Position numbers and translations under genes: made by a program. Shown piece after piece: positions 12,158 through 22,619 of a stretch of DNA of 64,000 bases (position 1 is the first letter of the stretch; every line of letters starts with the position of its first letter). Origin of the DNA: Monomorium pharaonis (Eukaryota > Arthropoda > Insecta > Hymenoptera > Formicidae); contig NC_050472.1 of assembly GCF_013373865.1 (NCBI RefSeq), forward strand, positions 21,016,636-21,080,635, given 5' to 3'. The notes under the pieces are model-generated. The model was not told the origin of the DNA and did not search any database. It saw only the letters and a list, made by a program, of their open reading frames with translations.

Positions 12158-13220
12158 ATGGCGTTCAAGGTGGGTAGAGGATCGGCAAAACGCCGGGTCC
12201 ATTAGACCGTGTTTGAGGTCTGGTGGACACGGTCGTACACTTGAGGGCAGGTTTACCTCATGGGATTCGTTTATTGGCCAATAAAATTTGCGAGTGAATA
12301 TCGATTGAAATTGATTCTCTTGGTAAATTTTCAAGTGTACATAAAAACTCGGCCCGGCATTGATTTGATATTGTTAACAAAAGTCTTTTTATAATTGTTA
12401 GATCGCGAACAGTAGACTTACTAGTATTCTTTTGCAGTTGCTCGCTTTTGCCGCCCTCGTGGCTATCGCCAACGCCGGTGTTCTCGCACCTGCCGCATCC
12501 TTGGCTTACGCCGCGGGCCCCGCGGTCGTCGCCGCCCCCGTCGCCAAGGCCGTCGACGCCGACTACGACCCGCATCCTCAGTACAGCTACGCCTACGACG
12601 TGCACGACAGCCTGACCGGCGACGCCAAGAGCCAGCAGGAGACCCGCGACGGCGACCTCGTTCAGGGTAGCTACTCCCTCTTGGAGGCCGACGGCACCAG
12701 GCGCATCGTCGACTACACCGCTGACCCAGTCAACGGATTCAACGCCGTAGTCCGCAAGGAGCCTGCCGCCGTTGCCGTGAAGGCCGTTGCCCCAGTCGCC
12801 GCCGCCCCCATCGCACACGCCGCACCCCTCGCCTACGCCGCCCCGGTCGCCAAGATCGCCGCACCTGTAGCACACGCTGCCCCTCTGGCCTACGCCGCCG
12901 CCCCGATCGCCAAGCTCGCCGCACCGGCCGTCGCGGCTGCTCCTCTCGCCTACGCCGCTCCCTTTGCCAAACTGGCCAGCCCTATCGCGGCTGCACCCCT
13001 CGCTTACAGCGCGTCTCTAGCTAAACTTGCACCCGCTGCATCTCTCGCCTACGCCGCGCCCGCTGCACCTCTCGCCTACGCCGCGCACGCCGCACCCCTT
13101 GCCTATGCCGCGCAATACCACCCTGCGCAATATGCGTACGCGGCGCACGCAGCCCCCATCGCCAAGATCGCTGCCGCACCAGCCTACTCCTACGCCGCCC
13201 CAGCTGCCTACATCCACTAA
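12158..13220 (+). CDS. RR-2 cuticular protein (CPR-2)
   Basis: A secreted chitin-binding structural protein of cuticle, 264 residues. Exon 1 (12158-12169) codes MAFK and ends at a GTGGGT donor; exon 2 is 12438-13220 after TTTGCAG. The joined N-terminus MAFKLLAFAALVAIANAG is a signal peptide. The RR-2 domain spans about residues 47-111 (HPQYSYAYDVHDSLTGDAK, GSYSLLEADGTRRIVDYTA). The C-terminal half is a long array of alanine-rich units (HAAPLAYAAPVAKIAAPV style) ending PAAYIH, almost the same ending as CPR-1 (PAAYLH). An ATTAAA polyadenylation signal lies at 13305-13310. The coding region is far more GC-rich than its surroundings, with C/G third positions preferred. It is the divergent partner of CPR-1, with 131 bases identical in the RR-2 region. 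Assignment to the RR-2 family is certain; the individual orthologue is not. Confidence 0.96.
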
Positions 13221-14182
13221 TCATGTTGACCGCGCCAATCACATTGTCGACTCAATCCGAACTTATTTATTTTTATAACATGTATATGTCTTTCTATGTG
13301 ACTGATTAAAGAAATTACACACATATCTAGGACTATTTGTTTGCGCGAGACCTCGCCAATTGGTTCCTGTTGTATTAATATATGTACTGACACTAATAGA
13401 TGTACATATATATGTGTTATAGTTAACATTTACTATAAATAAGTATGTAGTATGTAATGCTGTATATATCATACTTACTATACTGGACGTACAATATTAG
13501 GTATTGTGGACATTTGCAAAAAATTAAAAATAAACAGAAAAAAATATCAGTTTTCGGTTTTCAGTATGATACACGAAAACGTTAAATGATAAGGAATGTT
13601 TACGCAACGTGTATTATTGTAATCAATTAAAAAGACAAAGACAAGGATTAAAAGACAAAAAAAAACTTGCGACATTAATAACAAGTTTTATCCGAGACTG
13701 CAACTATTTAACGCACAAAATAAAGGACGTTGTCTAATTAAAAGTGGAAATATGACTAATTTGTACAATAACTGATGGAAAGTGTAACGAGGGAGATCAC
13801 CTTGATCTGATATTGATTTTAGCCATCTTAAGCAAGCTTAATTGATTTTATTACATTGATTAATTTTATTGCATTTATAACGATCGCTTCGATCATTATA
13901 TCTCTCACGTGATACCGGTTTTATTCGAAGGACCACACGTTTATTTCAATATATTGCGATACGCCATATTCAAAATGTCTTATTTTAATTTTCAATTTCT
14001 CAAATCTTTAAAGTTCTTTATGCCAGCAAAAATATCATAGAAAAAAAGTACTTAATATTTAAGAAAAATATCTAAAATTTAAATTTAGTTACGCACTTTA
14101 TATTATCTACATTCTTTTGTCTTTTTCTTTTTTTATAATAATCTCTACAACCACTGTTAAAATTTGTAAGTTGCAGTAAAGT

Positions 14183-14395
14183 TACACGGAGAGAATTTTT
14201 TCTTAAAATTTACCCTCAAAATCTGGTAATTAGGGATAATGTGTGACCTCGAGGAATTTTACCATACTCTTTAGTAAATTTTACTATACTTTTAGTAAAT
14301 TTTACTAAAAAGTGTAGTAAAATTCCTCGACTTAACACATTATCCTACAATTACCAGATTTTGAGGGTAAATTTTAAGAGAAAATTCTCCGTGTA
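14183..14395. mobile_element. Palindromic MITE, TA target site
   Basis: The sequence 14185-14393 is a nearly perfect palindrome of about 209 bases, starting CACGGAGAGAATTTT and ending AAAATTCTCCGTG, with TA on each side. The arms pair through almost their whole length, with a short central loop of repeated TTTTACTA. TA duplication with long terminal inverted repeats fits a Tc1/mariner-superfamily MITE. No coding capacity. Confidence 0.85.
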
Positions 14396-15103
14396 TTATT
14401 ATATATCTTATAAATTAAAAAAAAAGAAATTTAAATAAAGTGTTTCTTTTGAGACACTAACTATTCCTCACCTACCAAACAGATAACGTTGTATCAGTGA
14501 GAAAAAAACTTACGTGTCATTCTTTATTTAAGCTTTAATTCTGTTACTATTTTGGAATTTCCGAGAAAAGAATGGCGAAATGATTAAAGCGATCAAAATC
14601 TAGATATCGAGCGATTACCACACGTGATATGTGCTAATCGCGTGCGTCATATGCGACATTCTAGCTCGCGATTGCAATTCGTATTGTTCTGTGTCGTCAT
14701 GCTAATATAAATTCACGACACGATGTCGAAACTCGACTCGCCGCTGCCGTTTGCGCCGAATCTATTTCGCATCGTTTCGTGCGCTCTGATACAGCTCTTG
14801 CGATTCGGAATTTAAGTATCGAGAGCCCAGTCCCCGTGGCGATGTTTACGGTGTGCGACGTTAAACACAAATTTACGGATTATAAAGCGCGCGGACAGGA
14901 CACTCTTAACTCGAGAGAGCAGAAATCCACCTCGTAAGAACTTGTCATCTTATTACCCGTTTCAATTTTCAGTTATATAACTTACAACTTGACGCAAATT
15001 TGCGCTTTTGTCACGTCGCAAATTATTACACAGAAAAAAAAAATGTTGAATCAACAACATCTGTGTTAAAATTTATTTTATTAATTCTACTATATTATTA
15101 ACC

Positions 15104-15260
15104 CTAGGTAGACACCTATATTTTTGATATTTTACGTAGACATCTATGGATCTATGAGAACTTTATTGTTTAATAACAATGCTTTATAAAAATTTTTTTT
15201 AAAAATGACAGAGTTTTGAAAAATCTCTCGAATCCCAGAGACCTATAGGTGTCTAGCTAG
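15104..15260. repeat. Inverted-repeat pair, probable small transposon relic
   Basis: The 17-mer at 15104-15120 (CTAGGTAGACACCTATA) is matched by its reverse complement at 15244-15260 with a single mismatch, enclosing about 120 AT-rich bases. There is no ORF. No clear target duplication. Confidence 0.55.
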
Positions 15261-16216
15261 ACTTAATTAGATTAGTATGCCATGCTTTTCTTTTACAAAT
15301 TGAAATAAAAATTCAACAATCTTTTCTTCTCAGTGTTCCTTATGTCTTCGCGAGGAAACTTTTATGCGATTTAAAAATATTTCAAGTTCCCTAAATTACT
15401 TATCATAGGAATCAATTTTAATAGTTGAATCGCAACGATCGTCATTCCCTAAAATGAAGAGGGAAATGGAAACTTCGAGGTTTCGAATGATCTGCCTCTC
15501 GATTCTGTTGGACTGTTGTGGCGGCTAATAGCAATGTCGCGTCTTCCCGAACGGGCCGCACGTGCCCTTGACGCATGGGGTAAACTTTCGCGCGTAATAC
15601 CGTGGCGTTCGGCGTCACGTTATTTCTGGCGTTCTGGCCAGAATTGACCCACTTTCTCCGCTTTTCGCCTCGTCCTTTCTCGAACGCCTATACCTCCCCG
15701 GCGCGCGCGCGCAAGGATCGCCGGCGCGGAGACGGAGCCTCCACTTTTGTTCGCCGGTCTCGATCGCCGTCCGACGATTGCAAAAGTGCCGTTGCATCGC
15801 CTAAGAACCGCGGGCATGACAATGTGGAAAGACACCGATTTTGCGAATGCAATGTCGCGTCCCGCCGCGCCGCCGCCGCCGCCGCGATGACTCGCGTTAA
15901 TTCGTCTCTTGGCATTTGAACCGGACGCGCGTTCTGCCGAATATAACTCTACCACACGACTACACTCGCCCAATTAGCGATCACAATGGCGCTCGGTTTT
16001 ACTTCGAGCAGTTTTACATAACTCAAAGTGTCATTTTATCCGACCGAAGCTGATAATCGCTGAAAAATTATAATTAATATTCTGTAATTGATATAATATC
16101 TCGTTACCCCCTCACGCAGCTGATTATATTGGGTCATTTCATCGAAATCCCATTCAATGCCGCGAAGCGTCGAAGTAGCTTCTCGAGGACCGCTCGCAAA
16201 ATTCGCGCGTCGAAAC

Positions 16217-16260
16217 GTACAAGGGAGCGGAGAGGAGGAGGAGGAGGAGGAGGAGGAGGA
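16217..16260. repeat. (GGA)n microsatellite
   Basis: About ten GGA/GAG units in a CpG-rich context; it creates the long glycine, arginine or leucine runs seen in spurious frames here. Confidence 0.92.
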
Positions 16261-16725
16261 ATGATCCGCGTGCATGTTGCCGAAAATACGAGCTCGTTCG
16301 CACGGCGGTGCCGAATCCATTTGCCGTGGGAGAAAGGCGTCCAAATTCCACCGGGTCTCGATTTAAATCGCGTTGCGTAAACAGGGCGGACCGCGCTTTT
16401 CGGGAAGCGCGGCGTGCGTTCGCTTTGTTTCTCTCGCGGGCACCGAGAGCCGAAATCCACGGAAATGATCGATCGCGTGGCCGAAACTGCGTGATGTCGC
16501 AATCGAAACGCCGCCCGTAATAATAACGGCCTTGATACTTAAGGCTGTCGCTCTCACACGCACGCTTTAGACTACTTATACCGGTATCATATACCAAATT
16601 CATTAATAACACCAGGGCCATTTTGTTCATCGAGAGCCGTAGGGTCTCTAGTAGTTTCTCAAGGTTCGAGCGGGCGGCTCTCACTTTTTTTCGCTTTTCA
16701 TCCGGATCTAGGCCTCTCAGCTCCA

Positions 16726-16893
16726 GTCACCAGTTCATTGCGACCTGTTGAATAATGCAATTGAACTGCATCGTAGATAGATGGATTGCCTTAAATCTCA
16801 GAGTGAAAAGTCACCAGTTTATTGCGATCTATTGAATAATACAATTGAATTGCACCGTAGATGGATGACGGCTTTAAATCTCAGAGTGAAAAA
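16726..16893. repeat. Tandem duplication, unit about 84 bases
   Basis: Copy 1 (16726-16809) and copy 2 (16810-16893) both run from GTCACCAGTT to TCAGAGTGAAAA with scattered substitutions. A third copy begins (TCACCTGTCT) but decays at once. The divergence suggests an old event. No coding frame is shared. Confidence 0.85.
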
Positions 16894-17839
16894 TCACCTG
16901 TCTATAGGATTGAACGTTTATTCTTATCAAAGTGGGAAAGTGCTTGAAAACTTGCGCGAGCTCTATTTTCAAAGGTTCAAAGTGAACGCGTTTTACGAGA
17001 TTCGGGGAGTACAATTCATGAAAAGATCTTTTTCTTTTTCTCATTGGATTATACCCTCTTTGTGCACTTAACGTAGAGTCGAAACTAAAAGGGATACGCA
17101 CGAAATCAGTTAAACCGTAATTAAATGTAACTGAGACTGGTGAAACCGGTCATTAGAGATGCAAATCCGAGATCGTATTACGGCCCACGTACACCAATAT
17201 CGCGTAACCTTCCTTCACGAAGGCGAGTCGACATGGTTTTCAATTAATATTTATTGGCCCGATCTTGCTCTCACCTCGTATCTCACTTAATCTTCGCGAT
17301 TTCTCATTGGCGTGACTTCTTGGTCCCGTAATAAGTGGCTACGCACGGGGAGAAATGAACCAGCGGGTAAGATAAAGCGACATTTAAAAGTAAGGATATC
17401 GCGTTACCAATGGGAAAGGGGGAGCGGGGAGAACGTATTGCGAAATTATCGATCATTAAGCCGAGAGACTCGTCGAAGGCGTCCTTAATGACGCGAATGA
17501 CCTGCAGAGATGTCTTTGGATTTAAGATATTTTTGGATGCCGGTAGGGAAATTTAAAAGCGTACCGCTCACGGCGCACATATAATAATCACATTTTACCA
17601 TAAAATATTTTTAATGCAATAATAATAATGCCACGTTTAATCCGTGACATCTGCTTCTCGCCTCTTACGCGCGCACGATGTTTCACTTTGCCTCCCTCCC
17701 CATTTTTTATCCTTTTTGCCCGACGATTTAGCTGACGCTCGCCTGCGAATTAATCACGAATTGGACCGTCTTGACGAGCGTAACATTTGCCTCGTTTAAA
17801 TGCACTTTTAAGCGCATCGGTGACAAATGATGGGGTCAA

Positions 17840-17868
17840 AGAGAGAGAGAGAGAGGGAGAGAGAGAGA
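17840..17868. repeat. (GA)n microsatellite
   Basis: A GA run with one interruption (GGGA). Confidence 0.9.
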
Positions 17869-18854
17869 TTCTCGATTTAAATCGTGGATCTTACGGCAGT
17901 TCGCAGCTTCTTACAGCAGATTTTTCAACGAGTATAATGATTTCAACAAAATCTCGGTGTCTATTAGGTGTCCATCGGCACATTTACTCGACTCCCTTTT
18001 CGTTTTCGTTGATAACCTTGATTTTAACCATGCGTGAGCGTGGCTGAGTGATAAAAAGGCGCGTAACCTTAATCGGTTAGCTCGAATGTTCCTCGTACGT
18101 GCGGGATCTTTCATTCGTATACCGTCGAAAATATCCGTTTAAAGCAGACGGTACACTATACGCCTGACCGTTCATTTAATTCGATTCGAACCTCGCGAGA
18201 TTCGTTGCAATTAAACGTCGGACGTTAATTTTTAATCAGCCGCGCCCTTAATAAATCGCACACTTAATAAATGTCGTAATGCAAAAGAGATTTAATTTAA
18301 TTTATCCGCGTTGGATAAATATTTCGAGGCGGCTTCGTAGCTCCCTTGCATTTGGAGAAAGAGAGGGAGAGGGGAGAAAAAGACGATCTCATTTAAATTG
18401 TGATATTTTTTTGTTAGTTTAATTAAAAAACGGAATCGTATTAAAATCGCTAACGATTTGTATCGGTTGATTACTTTAATTTCTGGGCGCGCCTTCCCTT
18501 CGTAACGTAACAAAGTGATAATTTGACGCGCGGAGAATTGTAACGAAGATAAATAATTGTTCGTGGCGAAGTGATGACCGCGGTGCGCGAATGCACCGCT
18601 CGTTTAATTCGTCAAATTAAACGTACTCCGGTCACGACGACGGCAGGCAGTTGCAGCTACCGCGAACGCGCTATACGTGCGCGCTTTGCAAATCGGCGGC
18701 CGCCGACGACGTTTAAAGCGATTCGCAATTTCGCGCGCGGCGTCAAACGGTCCTGCGTAATTACCGTAATTAATCTCACGCCTTATACGCGATATAAATT
18801 GACACACTCGGGCGCGGCGGGCACGGCGCCAGTTTCTTGTAACGCGGCTGTATT

Positions 18855-19001
18855 CCCTTATTAAAAATGTAATACCGGCCAGTAATTATTACTTTTGAAT
18901 ATTAAAACTGTGATTTTGTTATTTAAAATAAGTATTAATTACCGGCCAATTTAATACTGCTCGGTATTACATTTTTATAAGAGTTCGTCGCTGCGGAAGA
19001 A
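18855..19001. repeat. Dispersed fold-back repeat, copy A
   Basis: Outer arms AAAAATGTAATACCG (18863-18877) and CGGTATTACATTTTT (18962-18976) are perfect reverse complements; inner arms around GGCCAGTAATTA / TAATTACCGGCC pair as well. A related copy lies at 26672-26845, and the similarity continues past the arms into CGTCGCTGCGGAAGA-like sequence. Probably a MITE family. Confidence 0.65.
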
Positions 19002-19227
19002 CATATAATACGTTTTGTTTGAATTATCAGATTTTAATTTAAATCGACGGAGTAAAAATTCAATGAAAGCAACCCCCGAGCAAGAAACTGGCCGTTGTAC
19101 AAAGGGGTGAGAGGGGAGACAGGTCAACTGTCAAAGGTGAGATAGCTGCTAATAATAATCGAAACGACAGGTAACGTCTCGCGCTCGGCTTTCGCCCGCG
19201 GCGTCTATTCGCTGATTCCGGAGACCG

Positions 19228-19228
19228 G

Positions 19229-19260
<32 letters not shown>

Positions 19261-19265
19261 TCTCT
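19228..19265. repeat. (CT)n microsatellite
   Basis: A CT run of about 28 bases followed by TTTCTC units. Confidence 0.92.
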
Positions 19266-21409
19266 GTCAAAAGTGGACCGGTCTTTCGTGCGCACGTAAT
19301 ACGGGGCGCGCGCGATTACGAGGTGCCGCATAGTGACATTGGGCGCGGTTCTTTTGACGGCCGTGGCGGCTGCAGTCGCGTTTTGCCGTACGGCGGTGAA
19401 AGTCGATCCGCGAATCACCTCCACTTCCCTCCTCCCGCGCCCCTCCTTCGTTCGTTCCGCTGCACTCCGTTCGCTAGCGCGAGGAGGATGGCAGAGAGGA
19501 GGAGGGAGAACGACATTGCTTTTCGTGGGCCGTTGTAATCCGCATTACGTGTTACCGTTTTCTTGAAACTTCTGCCTCATTCGCGGAATATCGCCGACGC
19601 GTGGGCTCCTGGGCGCCGACGTACCCCGGCAGGCTACCGCGCTCGCGCAATCTCTCGCCGTAAACAACGTTTGAATGCCAATTAATTTTTATTACCTCAA
19701 AATTTGTTTTGCATTAATTGCCGCGCGCTTTGTTACGCGCCTACGGGTGCTTGCATCATGTAACGTAAAAAAAAGAGGCGCGCACGATAATATACGTTCT
19801 CATGTAGAAATTATCTTGACGAGATTACTATTGTTTTCTTTTAACGAGATATTTCCGTCATTCTTTTGTTGCGAGTTATACGAGACCGTTTTTCATGCCC
19901 ATGCGTAAAGATGCTCGAAGAAATTATATTCCGTATTTTTGCCTTTCCTGCTTTGTATTCTTATTTTTTGTACCCGCCCTAACACGTTGGCGATAAATAC
20001 AACATAATTTTATAATTGTTCACAAGAAAGCAACATACTTTCATTTTATTTCATTATATCAACAGTTTTCGCGTTAGAGAAACTGTTGCAGTAGTAGATG
20101 TCGCTCATTGAGCAGACGTCTGGCGCGGCAGCAGTTACTTGCCTGGCTCGCGTTGACCTTTACTACTTGCTTCGTGAAAAGTGAAATATTAGAGGAATAA
20201 GAGTACTTTTACGATATTAAAGAAATTCTATATATTAATATATAAATTACGCCAGTAATAAAAAATACGTGGATTTCTTTTGACTAAAAAAAAGTTTTTA
20301 CTTTCACCGAAAAAAACTCAAATATTACGCATATAATTCCCTCACGTAAAAAACATTTCGTACGAAAATTGATACAATTTCGATATGTCACGATTGCGTA
20401 TAAAAATACCCTTTTCAAGAAAGGTCAGCGGCAATAATGACGTATTATAAGAAGACAAGAGATCTTTTTATTGCAAGATACCCATCACAAGTTCGCCAAT
20501 GAAGACATCCCAGAAATGGAAGGACGGCAATAATCATGTTTCAACGATTACACGGACTAATGCTCGGGATGATAAGCTCCTTCTCGTACCGTTTATAATA
20601 AAATGCGTCGCGCGTAACCGAAGGTCGCGTTACGTGCACGCGTGTATACGTTACATATGCGCGGCGTGTTTCTTGCGTAAACCCGACGACAGGGGCCCGG
20701 GGGCCCGGTGCGCGTAACAACAGGCCCGGGGAATTACGTAACGCACGATGGATTGGGCGGCGATCAAACAGCCGACCGACTCCGCGATCGATTCGCGACG
20801 TGCGTCGGTGGCATTGATCGACGCACGTCCAAAACTCGTCGCTCTTATTTACTCGTGCCTCGGGTCCCACCTGACAACGTAATACGTGGTTTTTGTTGTG
20901 ACACGCGTACGCCCTGCGTAACAGATTGCGACCAGCGACCTCTTGTTATTTCAACATTCCAGTTGCATTTTGTTGTTTAGATAAATGTCCCACGTAACAA
21001 TGCAGAGCCGGGATTATCTAGTTTTTGTAAGGATTTATTTATTACATTAAAGTGATCTAATTAACTAAAATATGAAACATTATTATATTAATACATGAAA
21101 ATTATTAACGTCAAAATGCAAACTCAGTTGTGCGACAAAAATTTATATTTTTCTTAACATAACTTTCTATAACATTTAAAATAATTTGCCTTATAGATAT
21201 TCTTAATTATTTAAAGATTACAATTAAATTTTAGTATAAAAGTTATTTAATTCGGTTCAGAGTCATTACGGGACAATTACCTTACTTGGAAAAGAAACGA
21301 GATGAATGGCATTTATGAGTAACTCATGTGGCAAACAATTTATTTAGTTTTTGTCATCAATAATCCTAACAAATAACAGGTCGAGGTAGATATAAACGGA
21401 CGGTACAGT

Positions 21410-22541
21410 TTACGTCGAGGTGACGGCGGGGGTGTAAGCCAGGCCGTTGAGGGGCGCGGCGTAGGCAAAGGGCGAGGAGTACGTGACGCTATACGCGGCG
21501 TAGGGGTAGGGGGTGGACGGATACGTGGTGATCGCTCTCGCAGCAGCGGGAAGACCGACCAATCGAGCGCTCGCGATTCGTCCGGCCGTTTGTCCGATGA
21601 TCCGCGCAGGTTGTTGCGCGGTTCGTTGCTCCTGCTGCTGTTGCTGTTGCTGCTGGATCTGCAATCTCGACGTCCGTCTCTGTTGATCCTGTAGCTGTCG
21701 CAGTTGTTGCTCCTGCTGCTGTTGCTGTTGCTGCTGGATCTGCAATCTCGACGTCCGTCTCTGTTGATCCTGTAGCTGTTGCAGTTGTTGCTCCTGCTGT
21801 TGCAGCTGTTGCAGCTGCTGACGCTGGATCTCTTGCTCGCGTGTCGTCGGTCCCGCTCTCAAGGGGCCGGACCGGGTGTCGAGTACCTCGACGTCGGAAT
21901 CGGGACCGACGGCGGGGATTGACGGCGCCGCCGGGACGGCGGCGGCGCCGGGTGCGAGACCGGCGACCGGCGTCAGCGCGGCGGCCGGCCCGAACGGTAA
22001 CACCGGCGTCGCCGCCGCGACGGCGGCGATCGCCGGTTCCCTGCTGACGATCGCGTTGAAGCCGTTGATCGGGTCCGCGGTGTACTCGACGATGCGGCGC
22101 GTGCCGTCGGCCTCGATCAGGCTGTAGCTGCCGCGCACGACGTCGCCGTTCCGGGTCTCGTATTGGGTCTTGGAGTCGCCGGTCACCGCGTCCTGCACGT
22201 CGTACGCGAAGCTGTACTGCGGCGCCGGGTCGAACTCCTCCAGCTTCGCCAGGGGCACCGCCACCGCCGCCGTCGTCGCCGCCGGCACCACCGCCCCTCG
22301 GACGAGCACCGCCAGTCCCAGGAGGAAGAAGAGCTGAAAATTGACGTGTCAGTCTCGTCAGCTTAACGCTCCAGTTACCTTATTGAATCTCTCGGGGACT
22401 TTGACACTTCGGCATACGACGGAGATTTGGGCAACTAAGAACCGCGGATTTTTCGTTTTCACAGCCGTTTAAGAGGAGCGTCGAAAAGAAGCGATTCTGC
22501 ACTTTCCCTTAGCAGCTTCTCGCCCTTACCGTATCGGTCAT
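21410..22541 (-). CDS. RR-2 cuticular protein with glutamine-rich tail (CPR-3)
   Basis: A secreted cuticle protein of 311 residues. Exon 1 (22530-22541) codes MTDT with a GTAAGG donor; exon 2 (21410-22333) follows TTTTCAG. The joined N-terminus MTDTLFFLLGLAVLVRGA is a signal peptide. The RR-2 chitin-binding domain covers about residues 38-103 (APQYSFAYDVQDAVTGDSK, GSYSLIEADGTRRIVEYTA). After a proline/alanine linker comes a region unusual for RR-2 proteins: about residues 170-245 are glutamine-rich, with a 27-residue unit (LQDQQRRTSRLQI plus poly-Q) present twice, an 81-base tandem repeat in the DNA. The protein ends in a tyrosine/alanine tail (YPYAAYSVTYSS). A minus-strand AATAAA lies at 21339-21344. 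The exon 1 peptide differs from the MAFK/MAIK of its relatives, but promoter, donor and phase all agree. Confidence 0.92.
21625..21786. repeat. 81-base tandem repeat coding for poly-Q units in CPR-3
   Basis: Two nearly identical 81-base units (starting at 21625 and 21706) and the beginning of a third (21787), each holding a CTG/TTG (minus-strand CAG/CAA) run and the segment coding for RRTSRLQI. The period is a multiple of three, so the frame is kept. Confidence 0.9.
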
Positions 22542-22571
22542 GTTTGCACGAGATAGGACCGCCAGAAGAGG

Positions 22572-22608
22572 ACTGATGCCTCGGGGTAAGATCGTCCGTA
22601 CTTTTATA
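22572..22608 (-). promoter_or_regulatory. Core promoter of CPR-3
   Basis: Minus-strand TATAAAA (22602-22608) is followed about 30 bases downstream by initiator TCAGT (22572-22576) in the context GCATCAGTCC. The ATG at 22541 lies 31 bases further on. Confidence 0.8.
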
Positions 22609-22619
22609 CGTCGTCGCAT

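Larger units (their letters stand above)
13311..21335. other. Gene-free interval between CPR-2 and CPR-3
   Basis: About 8 kb without a supportable gene. It contains a 209-base palindromic MITE (14183-14395), an inverted-repeat pair (15104-15260), an 84-base tandem duplication (16726-16893), GGA, GA and CT microsatellites, one copy of a dispersed repeat (18855-19001), and two isolated TATA-like/initiator-like combinations (near 14880 and 20400). Several long open frames in the CpG-rich stretches (15600-16700, 18570-18870, 19150-19570) are low-complexity and overlap on both strands; I do not call them genes. Confidence 0.6.

Noticed and set aside
12258..12875. 205-codon minus-strand frame over CPR-2
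   Set aside because: It is the antisense shadow of CPR-2 exon 2 and of its intron.
16036..16684. Overlapping frames of 100-176 codons around 16.0-16.7 kb
   Set aside because: They lie on both strands of a CpG-rich patch with a GGA microsatellite, contain residue runs, and have no recognisable motif.
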